DNA of 64,000 nt from Glossina fuscipes (Eukaryota > Arthropoda > Insecta > Diptera > Glossinidae), in the NCBI RefSeq assembly GCF_014805625.2, contig NW_023998540.1:1-64000 (forward strand), written 5' to 3'. Positions 37,076 through 50,332 of this stretch are shown piece after piece. Under the pieces are notes generated by a model. It was not told the DNA's origin and did not search any database. It worked only from the letters and a program-made list of their open reading frames with translations. The stretch's first letter is position 1; the number at the start of each line of letters is the position of its first letter. Made by a program: the position numbers and the translations under genes.

Positions 37076-37507
37076 ATCTATCGCTAGATAGATAGTTCGC
37101 TAATTTATACATAGCGAAGAAGAATGCATCAATTAGCAAACATATGATAAATGTTAAAGGATAGAGAGAAATAAAATAACAGAAAGCCAGACTCTTAATA
37201 AACTTTTCTTATCCAATGAGAAAAAAAAAAAATGTTTTTTTAAATCTAGTGTCAACATATTCAAAGCATTGCGTTTGACTGACTTAAAGACGTTGTATTC
37301 TTATATTATATAACAACGTTCAGTTGTAAGCAGTCATATCTTGTCACGTTTTTTTTTCTATTTTCTTATAATTTTATGGATTCGTATTACAACTCAATTA
37401 TCACTTCCCCCTAGATTGTCGTGACTAATGGCGTACAGATCTTGCAATGCTTCGACAGAACGACATTTACAAGTTCAGTCACTTTTGAGTTCTTTTAATG
37501 TGCATTC

Positions 37508-37600
37508 GTCTGAATAGGTAAGAATCGTGACTACCAAGTCAGTTTTCGCGGATTCAAATCTTAAATGTAGACGAGCTTTCTACGATCGCTTTGTAAATGC
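37508..37600 (+). repeat. Degenerate tRNA-derived SINE
   Basis: TCTGAATAGGTAAGAATCGTG followed by GCGGATTCAAATCTTAAATG resembles the A- and B-box halves of the SINE at 35281, with more mutations. Confidence 0.45.
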
Positions 37601-38278
37601 TTAGTATGATCAATTAGTAAAAATGTTTATTCCAGAGTTCTTGTTAAAACAAATTTTGAAATTAAAATGAGTACAAGGCGAACGTTCGCGCCGATTAAAA
37701 TAGATCAAAATTTTCTTGTAAATTTCAGAAGAGCCATACGATTCTCGCAGCGAATATCTTTAGATTCTTGTAATTTTTAACGTGTCCATTAATGTTATAT
37801 GTCTCTCCTGTAATTCTCATTGGCGAACGATTTCCTCCTCCTCCCCTTCCCCTTCCCCTCTGGTTGTCCTTTGTCCATAAATACAGCTGCTTATCACAAT
37901 TATTATAAGATCCAGTAAAACTATTATATAGATTTGCTAGCATTTTGCACAAACGGTATGAAAAATTTATCATACGATTATCTGCTGGCAATGACTACAA
38001 AGGTAAATCGCAAAGGCATTCAAATGAATTTTCTCATTTATAGAATTTAATTCAATCGTTTTGCCTATCCAAACGCGTTCATGACATTAAATAAAAAATT
38101 CGCACATTTACCGATAGTCGTTTGTTTGTTGTTTTTATAATTGTTGTTGTTGTATGTGCTTCAAATATTTATGTTTATTTATTCCATTCCCTGAATTGTT
38201 TAGTTTATGAAATTTTGCAATTCATTCTTATGTTTGTTGACACGTTTTCACCGTCATCGTGACTATTCGAAACATCAA

Positions 38279-38870
38279 CAAGTAAGAAAATTATATTCGG
38301 TTGCGACCGAATCATTTATATCCAGCACCGCTTTTCGAAAAATGACAAAAACAGTAAAAGAACTAAATTCTCCTGCTCTATGGTATGGAGTGGACGCAGC
38401 TGAGTTTTTTCTATTATCAAAATAAAAGTTTTTGTCGCATTGTTGTGTGGGCGTTGTAGGCGTGTCCTGTGAACAGTTTCGGTCGCTTCCAAATTCTTTT
38501 GCAAACTTATATGCGATATATTCCTTTTCGCTAGAGAGAATGTCTACCATAAGTACTACGCAGTTGCGCAGACAGACGGATGGACAGAAGAACAGAGGAA
38601 CATATTTAGGTGCGTTGCATACTTTAAAATGGCTAAGAACTTATATATTTTATGAGGTTTTTGGGTTGATAGCTTCATTTTTGCGGTCAGGACAATGTTT
38701 ACGGCAGACATTACACAGACGGACAGAAGGACGTGGTTAAATCGATTTGAAATTTGGCGCTGATCAAGAACATATCTACTTTGTGTGATCTCTGATGAAT
38801 CCTTTTGGGCTTTGTAAACTTTTTGGCAATATAAAGATACCCCTAGTCCTTCGGCAATGGATATAGAAAG
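38279..38870 (+). repeat. Palindrome-headed interspersed element
   Basis: It starts AAGTAAGAAAATTATATTCGG with the near-palindrome ATTCGGTTGCGACCGAAT, holds TAGGCGTGTCCTGTGA and a CAGACGGATGGACAG tract, and ends near CCTTCGGCAATGGATATA. Layout and words match the 51937 copy. Confidence 0.65.
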
Positions 38871-39067
38871 CGTATTGCAATTATTATTATAATTACTTCT
38901 TCAAAATAGCTTTAGTGATCCGTTAATAACAGGCATTGCATCTGCGTAAAGGGTTTACTTGGAAGCCTTCGTAAATAAACAATAGAAATTAAAAGGCTGC
39001 AATTCAGCTGACAATTGAGACACGCGTAACAGTTTCTCTACATTTGAATAGGAATCAAAATCATTTT

Positions 39068-39230
39068 TACACCCTACACAACACTTGCAGTACAGGGTAT
39101 ATTAAAATAATACGGTCGCATGTAAAACGCAGAAGAGCTTAGTATAGTCCCACTTTTTATTGTACAGATCGATTCAGAATCATAGAAATTGGCCCATAAT
39201 ATTATAGCAATTTCATAAAAAAGTGAACTT
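39068..39230 (-). repeat. TACCCTACACCAC-family end
   Basis: ACACCCTACACAACACTTGC and TACAGGGTATATTAA are followed by the same interior as at 2818-3030 (GATCGATTCAGAATCATAG). Confidence 0.55.
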
Positions 39231-39583
39231 TACAAGATTTGAACCATCTACCCCTATTTCTAGGTCCTATCCTATATAAGGATTAAACTTGCACTACATG
39301 AAGTTGCGTTTTGGGTCCGCTTCACCATAAATACAGACTTGAAAAATTTGCCTTTATATAAAAAGAAGATATAATTTGTGTGTTCTATAATAAAAAAAAA
39401 AAAATTATGTTACATAACGTGGTGAATGGCGGTCTTGCCCGACTGTAATGTTATTGCACACATGCCGGGCCATGTTTAGAACAATTCACAAAGTTTACTC
39501 CAACAAATAATATTTTCAATACTTCAAAATTATTTTCAAATACTCAAACAAATTAAGACATTATAGTGGAATATACTATGAAA

Positions 39584-39925
39584 TACCCTACAACATCTCG
39601 CTTAATACAGCGTACGACTATTCAAAATTAGATGTTATGTGGGAAAAACGGATCCGATCCGAATTATTTTCAATAGCGTTCGCCCTTGTGCCGAACCACG
39701 TCAGTGTATCAAATTTTATCAAAATATCTTAAAAATTGAGGCCTGTAGTTTGAACACAAGAAAACATGATAGACAGATGGACATGCAAGCTTAAGTCGTT
39801 TCAGAAAGTGACGCGGACTCGGTCGGTATGATAAAAGATTTTTCTATCTCAAAACCTTCTAGGTCTTGCATACTTTCGCACTAAGCGAATCGATCCTTGC
39901 ACTATAAGTGCTGTGGAGTATAAAA
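39584..39925 (+). repeat. TACCCT-family element, short copy
   Basis: TACCCTACAACATCTCGC at the start, the interior AAAATATCTTAAAAATTGAG, and CACTATAAGTGCTGTGGAG at the end. Most of the middle is missing relative to the 22795 copy. Confidence 0.55.
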
Positions 39926-41669
39926 ATAGGGAAAATTTCAAATTTATAAACTAACAAAGACGTCAAACTTCTGTCAAGCATTGATGATGGTGGTGGACAC
40001 CTTGTAAAGAGAAGGCTCACATTGGAAACGCACGCTTTTCATTTTTGTTTTTTTTTTCTAATTTCCCTTATTTTTTGAACATAACATATCCCAAAGATAT
40101 TCAATTCTTTCTTTTTGTTTAAACAATGCTGTTCACAGAGTTACACAGTACCACAGGTCGTATAGGTATATGTATAATAACAAATTAGAAAAAGAAACTT
40201 ACCGGCCATGACAGTTTCGAATTTTTGTTTGACACAAATAAGCGCAGATTGAATGGGGAAAAAAATGCGAACGAATTTCTTTAATGTTAAGCGAAACACA
40301 TTCAGAAAAAGAAAGAATCAATAATCCTCCCTTCAAATTATCTGATTTTAATTTTTGCTTTCATTTAAAAACGTCACAATTACTTTTTATTTAATCTAAG
40401 GGACGACTTCATATTCATTTTTTTTTTTTTTCTTAATATTTAAGATATAATAAATGGACATTTATATGTTTTTCTTTTGCTTTCATTCCCAAGATGCCCA
40501 AAATTTCTGCGTTACTATAATCGCACGTGTGTTGGTGTATTATTTCACCTTATATGCCGGCACTTTTTTTTTACAAGTATATCGCGCTCTTGTTACGATT
40601 CGTATTCGTTAATTTTCTATATACGACATGCCTTTAGTCAATTTAAGCCATACTTTTCTTTTTTTCTAATGGCTAAAGATCACGTGCAGTATATACCCTA
40701 CGACGTCTCAACACGAATAATTACTTTGCCGCGGAATGAGAGCAAAACAATCATAATCAATAGGCAAATAAGAGCGAGAATAAGATGAGAAATGGCCAGA
40801 AGCTGCATTTTAAGAGATGAACAGCAAGCAATTCATATTTTTATAGCGAGTAAACATTGTATTATGTAAAGAGCATGGAGATAAACGCTCTAAATAATAT
40901 TTTTAAAAAATCACTTAAAGGCGGAATATACATACTCAAGCAATAAACTGAAAAAAATCTAGTAAACGCACCTGTTAATCATAAGATTAGGTCAGTTCGT
41001 CTATAATTATGATTACTTTTATCAACTCTAATATATATAATTCGAAAAATTATGGTAGAAAGTTCCTCGCGAAGCTTGTTAATTGAGAAATTTCGTCACG
41101 GTCTGCTAAAGTGGTAGTGGCTGCTTTTACTTGAAGCCCGCAAGGACCACAATAGTCGTGGTCAATCGACATATATATTCCTATCTAAAATCTGCACAAA
41201 CAGCATTGTAGAATGAAACCGCTACAGCTACCATATCTTTGCCTTTAATTAAGCCTCAATTATTTGGCTTTGATATCGTAACGTCGTACAGTAGGTTGCT
41301 GGACACTACAGATCCCGTTGAAATTTTTCTTTCATGCAGAAGTTGTTTTCATTGTTTAATACCGTCTTAGGGCAAGAGTAGGCAATTAAATTAAATTGGT
41401 CTTACTTTTTGAATACTTACACACACTTTCTATGCATTGCTGGAGTAAAATTCAATTAAAGCAAATATTTTGCATGAAACTCGATGCAAAAGCATTCGCT
41501 GTGTGTAACCATTTACCTCACACCCACACAGAGAAACTTTCAAAGAAATAGAAACAGTTTGTTGTATTTATATGTGACACTGAAAATCGATCTAAAGTTG
41601 ACGTGATGAAGTGCTCAGCGAAACAATGCAACTATTCTAAATTCTAATTAATTTACTTACTAAGAAGCA

Positions 41670-42291
41670 TGGGCCTGTCAACAGCCGATGAAAACGTTGG
41701 ACCAGTGAAGCGAATTATTATGGGAAATCGTCTAATCATTCAAACGTTGGAGCAGTGAAGCGAATTGTTATGTAGTATCGTCGAATTATTATCAGAAAAA
41801 TTGCTGAGGATGTTGGATATACCTTCAATAGGGAATATTACCTTAAGGTAATGCGCGGTTGGCATGAGGCAGCATGCAAAAAAAAACCGCTTAGGATTGC
41901 GAAAAAACCAGTTATGGATATTCCATCGCGGTAGTGAGTCCACTCACATGTCGTTGCTTGCTCAAAATTGTTCAGCTAAAACAAACGCGGCGGTCAGACC
42001 TCACCCACTGCATTGGCTGGACTTCAATTCCTCTGCAAGTTTTTGACCCATGAAAGGATGGACTTTCGATGTGATTAAGAATACAAAGACAGAATCGGTG
42101 CAAGAGCTCAAGGCAATACATCAAATAACGCATATCAGAAGTGCTTCGATGATTGGAAATATCGCTGGCACAAATGTATTATATCCAAGGGGGATTACTT
42201 TGAAGGGAAGAAAATAGATATCGTAGAACAAATAAATATTTTTCGCGAAAAATAAAAAAGGTCACCTTTCTTTTAAAGACACTTCGTATAT
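41670..42291 (+). mobile_element. mariner element, rearranged and internally deleted
   Basis: The early part reads NVGAVKRIVM and RRIIIRKIAEDVGY (helix-turn-helix region). It then jumps straight to FNREYYLKVM, WIFHRGSESTHMSLLAQNCSA, and finally HKCIISKGDYFEG. The right end AGACACTTCGTATA at 42291 matches the family terminus. The segment GAAAACGTTGGACCAGTGAAG appears twice in tandem around 41690-41760. The left terminus is not certain. Dead copy. Confidence 0.7.
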
Positions 42292-43069
42292 AAAAGTTCG
42301 ACATGTGATTTGCTTTCAAAACATTTATAATCATTTTATTTGGAAATTGTGAAAAAGAAATATTTAAAAAAGAGAAAACTTTGCATACAATTTCGATTAA
42401 CACTTTTTATTTTTTTTTAAATTGAAATTCTGACATATACTTTTTCTTTTTTGTTTAAAAACATTATTAACTTATAAATAAATTGATTTTTTCATTTGTT
42501 TTTTTTTTATTATTATTATTAATATTTAATCACTTAAATACATTTTTTTTTTTTTTTTTTTGGTTTTTGTGTGAATTAAAACTGTTTTCTTCAACACTGT
42601 ACACATATATTTACTTTATGTAGGCCCAAGTGTGACAAACATCAATATTGTATACGCATGTAGGTGGTCGTGTGTGTTGATGAGTCCATTAAATATCGAT
42701 TCTTATTAGAAAACAGTTTGTGGTCGCGGTTTTTGTTTAGTAAAATCCATAATAAAATATTGTGTTTTTATTTTCTATGCAGGTAGGTTGCTTAAAGCTT
42801 ATAAATAACACACATACACACATGCAATGCATGCATAAAAAGTTAACAGTTACATATATTTTCCAATTTTTATTATTTTTACTTGAAGTTTTCGCAAATT
42901 ATGGCTAAAATCTTTACATACTCGCCATCGAAGAGTACTACAACTACAGTTCTTTCTTTCAAACAATTTTTGTTTAAACATTCTTATTTATTGCCTTGTC
43001 CTTCCGTCCACTTATTTTGTTTCTCTTTAATATGAACAATGACCCTTATTCGTGTAACAAGGTGAAAAA

Positions 43070-43210
43070 GGAGATAGTGGAATTGGTAGAGTAGCGCGTG
43101 TGTCTCTAATCGGTGGGTGTTATGCCTTTACCGATTAAGCATTCACTACAGCTACCACCAAAGAAAACTCTACCAGACTTGAGATTTGAGCTAGCGATTA
43201 CTGACGTATC
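43070..43210 (-). repeat. tRNA-derived SINE copy (minus)
   Basis: The reverse complement contains AGCTCAAATCTCAAGTCTGG and TAGAGTTTTCTTTGG, matching the B-box and body of the copy at 35281. The A-box side is degraded. Confidence 0.55.
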
Positions 43211-43339
43211 AATCGCAATGCTTATCTACTCGGGCTCTTATGTTTACTGTGTTAATCTGAAAGATATATGCTACAAACAAACTTAACTCACTTTTAAAAC
43301 GCTTTAAAATTTAGATATGCTTAAATATGTTATGTTAAA

Positions 43340-43597
43340 ATTCAAAAAAAATATTTCAAGATATCTAAACCATCTGAACTATAAGAGTACATGGATTGTG
43401 ACCAAACGCCAAATTTTATCAAAACATCTAAAAGAATGCGGCCCGTAGCTTGAACATAAATTTACAAGGATAGACACCACTTGGACAGACTTAGAATTGC
43501 TTCTGAATTGTTTAGTATAATAACAGTGGGTTTACGCCAAGCCCTTTTGCGTGTTACATACATCTCCATAAACTTAATACACCCTGTAGGGTATAAA
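43340..43597 (+). repeat. TACCCT-family 3' part
   Basis: CAAATTTTATCAAAACATC, a TGGACAGAC tract, and the end CCATAAACTTAATACACCC with TGTAGGGTATAAAAAGG. It directly abuts the next element. Confidence 0.55.
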
Positions 43598-43604
43598 AAG
43601 GAAA

Positions 43605-44332
43605 AAAATAAATTTCCCTTCCTCTATAATAAAAATGGGAATTTATATGTTGTGTATGTTGTGCTTTATGAAGAAAAGGTGTAGACAGTTCTTTTTGTGT
43701 AGGCGTGTGTATACTGTAGGCATGTCCTTTGACAGGTTCAGGCCACTTTCAATTTCTTTTACAAATTTATAGGCCATACCTCCTTTGTTGGAAGCGAAAA
43801 ATTGTTTACCACAGTTACTGTACAGTTGGACAGATGGACTGACGCTCAGACGAATAGGCAGACAGGCTTACAAGCACTCTAACGTCAGCAACGACCAATA
43901 ATTTACGTACGTTATGGGATTTGTGCGCGCTATATTATACACTATTATTTTGGGTAGGCGTGGTCAACTTTTTCCATTTGCGCCCATAAATGTATGTTCA
44001 CATTTTTGTAGATTTAACTGCTATAGTTTATGAGTAAAGAGTTTACATGTTAATGTGGGCGTATTCCTCGACGTATTTGGCTCATTTTCAATACTAACCT
44101 GCTTTCAAGAACTTTCACTGTTTTTCCGAAATTTAAATTTGGTAGTTTAATTTCTGTTTACAGCAGATATTACACGGACGGACGGACTGACCGACATGCT
44201 TAAAGCTATTCAGAATTGGATCCTGACAATACATTATATACTCTGTGGAGTTTCCGCAGCTTCCTTCTGGCCACTGCAAAGATTTTGGCAAAATGAATGT
44301 ATCACTTATCCTTCGGTGATGGGTATAAAAAT
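43605..44332 (+). repeat. Palindrome-headed element, head eroded
   Basis: TAGGCATGTCCTTTGACAGG, ACAAATTTATAGGCCATAC, a GACGGACGGACTGACCGACA tract, and the end CCTTCGGTGATGGGTATAAAA. The palindromic head is missing or unrecognisable. Confidence 0.6.
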
Positions 44333-45404
44333 GGAACACTTCATTTTATGTTTCCTAACAACTCTCGAGGCGTCAGGCGAAGATATTTTCGCAAAAAGAT
44401 GAAGGCAGATATTCGTCCTCCAAAAATTTTTTGTATCGATTTAGTAACGCAATCAAATTAACACTTCGTGAAAAGAGGAATTCATAAGGTGTCGCTACTT
44501 CTCATATTGACGTAATGAATATCGAACACCCGCCTTGGAAGGGTAAAATAATTTTCCCTCTAAATTGCTTAGAACACTTATCTATCACCCGCAGTTCAAA
44601 TATACTTCTTATTGTTATCGATGACAATATCATCTTTATTTCAAACTCAAACCAATAGGGTTTCGCTAGAGATATATTGTGGTTATGTCACCCAGCAAAA
44701 ATCCCCGAAGCTATTAAGTCTTTAAGCTATTGATTAGCAAAAGCTTTTGAGTGAGTTTTGTCAAGTCCCAAGCCTATTCTTCAGATCTCGATGTTCATCA
44801 ACGTAAAATTCGATACCTATTTAGTTGAGATCCTCTGCCCCTTTTGGATAATTTATCTTAAAAGTCTGAAAGCCGTAAAAACTGAGAATGGAAAGAAAAA
44901 TTTTTGCCTGTATTACTTCAGTTAGCGGTTCCAGGTCAACATGACATCTGTAGCACGAACTTTTTAATTTAAAATTAGGGAAATCACCTGGTTTTACTAG
45001 AAAGCTTACTCTGCAAAGCATAAGGCAAGACGTAGATTTAGTCGAGTGTTAGAATCGTATTTCTTAAATGAACGCCCTTCAAACGAAACGAGCATAAAAT
45101 TTAAGAGAGAGCTTCGCCAGTGCTTGGCACCACCGAAAGAACTTTTTAACTAAAGCAAGCAATCGAAAATAACAGATTTTTTTGCAAAAGCAAGGATCTA
45201 CAGTTAATGCAGAAAAATGCTTAGAGGAAGAAAAGGAAACATCGTTTTATTCATGTATTATTTCCGAAGAAAATTTTAATAAAGATATTTGTTAATTAAT
45301 TATGAAAACATAATAGTATATTTGTCAATTCTTGGAACTTGATCCCCTTTTAGCACTAATACTATGTCTTATAACGCGGATTTGCATAACAAGCCGTTTT
45401 TTTT

Positions 45405-45760
45405 TTTTAAGGTTGCAGGTTGAAGTCATTTCTCCTCCTTTTGGATCCTTCCATCGCATATAAACGTCTAGAAATAGTTGATTCATCGACTGTTAAGCTG
45501 TTTGAAAGTTCTTCGAAAGCTTGAGCTGCGTTTTCGTCCGATAAACCTTGCAAATCATGGTCCGCAAATTTTTTGGTCCTCCAGGTTATTTTTTATCATT
45601 GAGATCAAAATCGGCACTTTTATATCATTGAGATCAAAACCGGCAATTGGGATATAATGGAGCAGCATTACCATAAGCTTCTAAAAGTGTTTCACGGGCT
45701 GCGGCAGCAGATTTCTTCAAAGAACAAAAGATGACTGCGTCTATATACACTAATTACTTA
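45405..45760 (-). mobile_element. mariner (mauritiana-like) transposase N-terminal remnant
   Basis: Minus-strand frames read KKSAAAARETLLEAYGNAAP, then FDLNDK…, EDQKICGP, SFRRTFKQLNS and RLYAMEGSKRRR in shifting frames, like the N-terminal helix-turn-helix half of a mauritiana-subfamily transposase. ATCATTGAGATCAAAA is repeated in tandem near 45598-45640. It is a different lineage from the copies at 11516, 41670 and 54490. Confidence 0.6.
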
Positions 45761-46892
45761 ATATAATTCTAAACGGAAAATTTTTATTTTATAAAGAGAA
45801 AGGTCAAAATCATGGAATTTAATCATTATGTACACTGGTATTTTCCATTTATTTTATAATTTCTACCTGTTGGCCAAAATTAATGCAAACGCCGAATAAT
45901 CCCCGCGCTATACGCGGGTGGCCTGCAATTTATTTATCCCAAAGGAATAAATTCTTGGATTGTAAAGTAGGATAAGCTTTGTCAGATACGACTTTTGGCC
46001 CTATTCTTTAAAAAAGAGCAGACACTATAATAAAGCCGATTATTTTTTGATATTATCTTCTGTAGGTGTTTTCATGATTTCCATAGGATAATTATTACCT
46101 AATATATATTTTCGAACAGTGGAAAAGTTTTGACAGTCACAAACTAAATATTTAATTGCAAGATATTTTTTATGTTTTCCCGGAATGCTTAGAAAAAGTC
46201 CAAGGCAAGCATTTCCATGATAATTAAATTATTACAATTTGCAAATATTATATATTGACTCGATATGGAGGGTAGAAATATTCGACTTAGAGCGAATTAA
46301 AATTTTTTATTCAATTTTATAGCATCTTTAGTTTTTTACACTCGTTAGACTTTAACAAGACAACAATTTTTTATATTTTTTTTTATTATTATTTTTTTTT
46401 TTTGCAATTTTTATTAGCAATTGTGTTAAACTTTAATAGTTGGTTACTTCCGATTATACGTTGTAAAAATGTAGTGTGTAGTTTGATTTATTATCTAAAA
46501 AAAAATGTTCTTAAAATACAATAGTCTATCAGTGTGTAACTAGACTATAGACGTATAAAGTTTAAGGTTTAACAAGTTTTTGTAAATATTTTCAATATTT
46601 TTCCATTCATAATTTGATTATTCAATATTTTTTCTAAAAGTTTTAACAAAAAATTATTTCAATTTTAAGTTAAGTAAAAATATTCGGTAATATTTTTAAG
46701 ATTAACAGAAGAAAACCAATACTTTTCTTCTCGAACGAATGAATCTGTTCTTGTTTTTGTGCACCTACACCTATAAGAAAATTTATATTTGCACTCCTCG
46801 CTAATTAAACTCGTTATAATAACATAACGACTTTTAATTCAATAAATAAAAGTAAGTGAAAACATTATGGCGGCGCAGGGGTCACCATTCAA

Positions 46893-47187
46893 TACCCATT
46901 ACCACACTACCTTTATTCACATAATGATTTCTCAAGACGCTATCGAAAAAGTGCTCCGATTCGAACCAATTTCAATAATGTTCATCCGTCGGCGTATCAA
47001 ATGTCATCAGAATATCCCAAGAATAAGTGCTAATGGGTTGAACATACGAAAACAAGACGGACAGGGAGAGGAGGGACACACGAGCTTAGATCAAGAAGAA
47101 GTGGATCAACTTCAAGTCCTTTTAGATATTCCATACATTTGCGCCAACGTCATGTACCCTTGTACCACCAAGTAGTGTAAAGTATAA
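46893..47187 (+). repeat. TACCCT-family short copy
   Basis: It begins near CATTACCACACTACCTTT and contains CAAATGTCATCAGAATATCCC and GACGGACAGGGAG. It ends CGTCATGTACCCTTGTACC with AGTAGTGTAAAGTATAAAAA. An ORF over it is incidental. Confidence 0.5.
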
Positions 47188-47628
47188 AAACGTTGTCGCC
47201 TCAAGAGGCGTTGCTTATTAACATCTTTAGTGTACAATTTTTTATGGCCCCGAGAGAAATATGCAGATAAATTCTAAAACTATTGAGAAGTTATTTCCTA
47301 AAACTTTTGAACTTTCATTCCGTCTCTCCTTTCAGTTCATTAACCGCTACTGATATAACGCATCACTAATTCCTAACTATGAACTTATATTGAATTTGAA
47401 TTTTCTATTTCCAGAGATAAGAATTTCGCATGGATGGTCATACATAGTGCGGCGATTCAAAATTCTACATCTACCCATCACACTTATATAATTTTTTATA
47501 TGTATTTTCTCTACTGTTAAGTTAGCTTTGCATTTGCAGTTGTAACCTCACAAATTTTTTATTTTTTTTAAAATTCCAGATTTTTCACGCTATTATTAGC
47601 CACCTTCACAAATTTTCGCCGCACCAAC

Positions 47629-48130
47629 GTATTGGGTCATTTGGAAAGTCATTTCGCTTTTTTCACAGCCAAATTAAAACTTGGGCCCGATTTTCATCAT
47701 ATATTTTAACAACTAATATAGGAGGTCCTGCGTTTGAAAAGAGTTGCGTGATGCTGCGGAATAGTTTTTGTTTGATGCCTAATCGGCTATGAAAAGTCGA
47801 AAGTAGCAAATTCCGGTATAGTTTAGTTTTTTCACTATTACTAGAGTAAGGATTGTGTTCAAGCAAGAAAAAAATTATTGAATATATATAACAAAGATGT
47901 ATTGAGAGCAGATTATTGCCAAATTTCGTTCCGAAAAGTGTGATATTGAAAATTTGCCACGTTCTAGAAGGTCAGTCGAAGCAGATGAAAGCAAAATAAA
48001 GGGATTAACTGATTACATTTAATGAATTCGGCCATTCGGCCATAACAATATATTTAGTCACTATGAAAAGCTCCTGTTTTACTTTGATCAAAAAGAAAAA
48101 AAAATCACTTTCCGAACAACCTAATATCAT
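47629..48130 (+). mobile_element. mariner (third lineage) 5' half
   Basis: It starts TTGGGTCATTTGGAAAGTCA, a mariner-type terminus. Downstream one frame reads AKFRSEKCDIENLPRSRRSVE, which matches the conserved …KFRSGD-x-D…PRSGRPVE motif of mariner helix-turn-helix domains. It is then disrupted by a stop. The right terminus was not identified. Confidence 0.5.
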
Positions 48131-48989
48131 GGAGTTGGTAACTACTTTAATGAGATAATCACTTTCCCCGCATTATATTCACTTCTACGCGCTTTGCTAC
48201 TTAAAACTTAAGGCGTGTTTCAATCGTGTCTTTGCAAATGGACGTCTTTGTCAGTTTGTTTTGAAAAGAAAGATACGTTGTTTAAAAAAAAAAAAAAAAC
48301 GACTCAGTGAATTGGAAACAGACAGTCTACCTCACTCTTCAGCATAATAACGCTAGGAGGATAAAGTACTAACAGCATCATGAAAAAACTTATCTTTTGT
48401 TAGGCTAACGAGGAGGAGTCTATAACAGATGATAGGGTTTGAAAAGACATCGCTCTTTGTCATGCGCATGCATTTTATCGCTAATTAGTCCGTATTTTTG
48501 AAGCCCCATGGCATGCTAGCGAAGAAATGAGGACTTCAAAGTTGTCGAAATCGTTGGCCAGAACGGCAATTAAAAAACCCTCATGTGCTGATTGTAGTAA
48601 CATTTTATATGCAAAATGAAGAAAGAAATGATTGCCTATCCCACGTTTTTGTTCATGTAACTCATAAATTACTTGAGCAAATATTGTTTTCGATCCACAC
48701 TGTATATATATGTAATACATCAACTTGAAAAAAAAAAGCTTTGTCTTTACTTTCAAAAATTTTTCTAATCATATGAAGTACATGAAATTAATTATAACGA
48801 ATAGTATTAACATACGAGTTTAGAAAAAGGAAAAGAAAAACAACAACACAAAACACAATTTCAGTTTCGCTTAAAGGCATAGTACTTATTATGATAATCC
48901 AGTAGAGAAATTTACAGAAAATCTTATTGCATTTCTTTTTTCATTAAAGGAAATATTTTATTATTATAAGAAGACTCTATTATTACACA

Positions 48990-49008
48990 TATATATATAT
49001 ATATATAA
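48990..49008. repeat. (TA)n microsatellite
   Basis: A short pure TA run. Confidence 0.9.
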
Positions 49009-49249
49009 CATATTTTAGAAATTACATAAAACAGAAACGAGCACAGCATGCATGCATTTTCGACTTATACACTAGATGCAGTAAAGAATGTCGCATGTGT
49101 AGATCGAAGGTTTACATAAACTTTGATAATAATAAAGAGCAAGACGCACCATTTGTACTCTGGCTAATAAAATAAAATAACTTATATTAAAACAAGTAAC
49201 AACACTATAATGGACCATGGCTATCCTACACTAGTTTACAATTATTCGT

Positions 49250-49575
49250 ATAATGACTTTTCAAAAGAAGGCTTTATATGGAAAGTGATTGAAAAATTTT
49301 TTCGATCCGAACCATTTCCAATATCGTTCGTCGTTGAATGAAAATACATTACTTGTACCAAATTTCATCGAAATTTTTAAAAAGTATCTCAAAAAATTGC
49401 CTTCCATTAGATTGAACACAAGACAAGACGGACACGAAGTGATTGTGAATCTATCGGTAGATCAAAAAGGTGAGTCTATCTCAAGTTCGTCTGGCACATT
49501 TTCGTCCATTCTATCTATTATAACCGTCCCCACAAACTTAATATATCCTGCACCAAAAGTGATGTACGGTATAAT
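49250..49575 (+). repeat. TACCCT-family 3' part, followed by a second partial end
   Basis: CAAATTTCATCGAAATTTTT, CACAAGACAAGACGGACAC and the end CCACAAACTTAATATATCC with GCACCAAAAGTGATGTACGG. A second, very similar end (CGCACAAACTTAATATACTC) follows at about 49731-49775, suggesting a local duplication or a nested copy. Confidence 0.55.
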
Positions 49576-50332
49576 GAATGTATCCTACTGTATCGGATGG
49601 TGGATCTAATAATTACTTCAACACGACAAATGGACAAACAGGTTTTCGTCGATGCAGAAAATAATTCTGAATCGATCGGCGTACTAAGAGTTGCGTCTAT
49701 CTCAAATTCTTCCCGTTGCCCCAACCGTCCGCACAAACTTAATATACTCTGTAGCGAAAGTGGTGTGCGGTCTAATGGTATGTATCCCACGTATTAGATG
49801 CTGGATGTAATAAATACATTTTTGTAAAAAATTATGCTTTTTTTCAACATCTATTCCGCTTCAAGGATCGCTTTAAAATCTTTTTAACCGCGACACCAGT
49901 CCCTAACATATGTATGTATATGTAAATATGTACTTATGTACATATATTTTTTATATATTTTTTTGTCTTTTTTTTAGTTTAATATTTTTTTTTTTTTTTT
50001 ATGTTTCACATAAAATTCGTTGAGCTTATTTCGCTTTTTTCAATCTAAAGTACCTAAAAAATTTTAAAAACATTTACAAATACATTTATTTTAAATTTAA
50101 GATAAAATATTTGTAGATTCAAATTTTTGTCGCGTTTACTATAATCATCATTTCCGATTTTTTGGTTATTTGTTTTTCTTCTTCTTTTTTTTTTTTTTTT
50201 TTTTTTGTATCGTTATTCTAGGGCGTACATTTTTGTTCCACAAAATGTTTTTATTTTGCTATCTAACTAATGTATATTTTGCTTTAACTACACTTATTGT
50301 TTTTTTTAACATTTAATTAAAAGCTGATTGAC

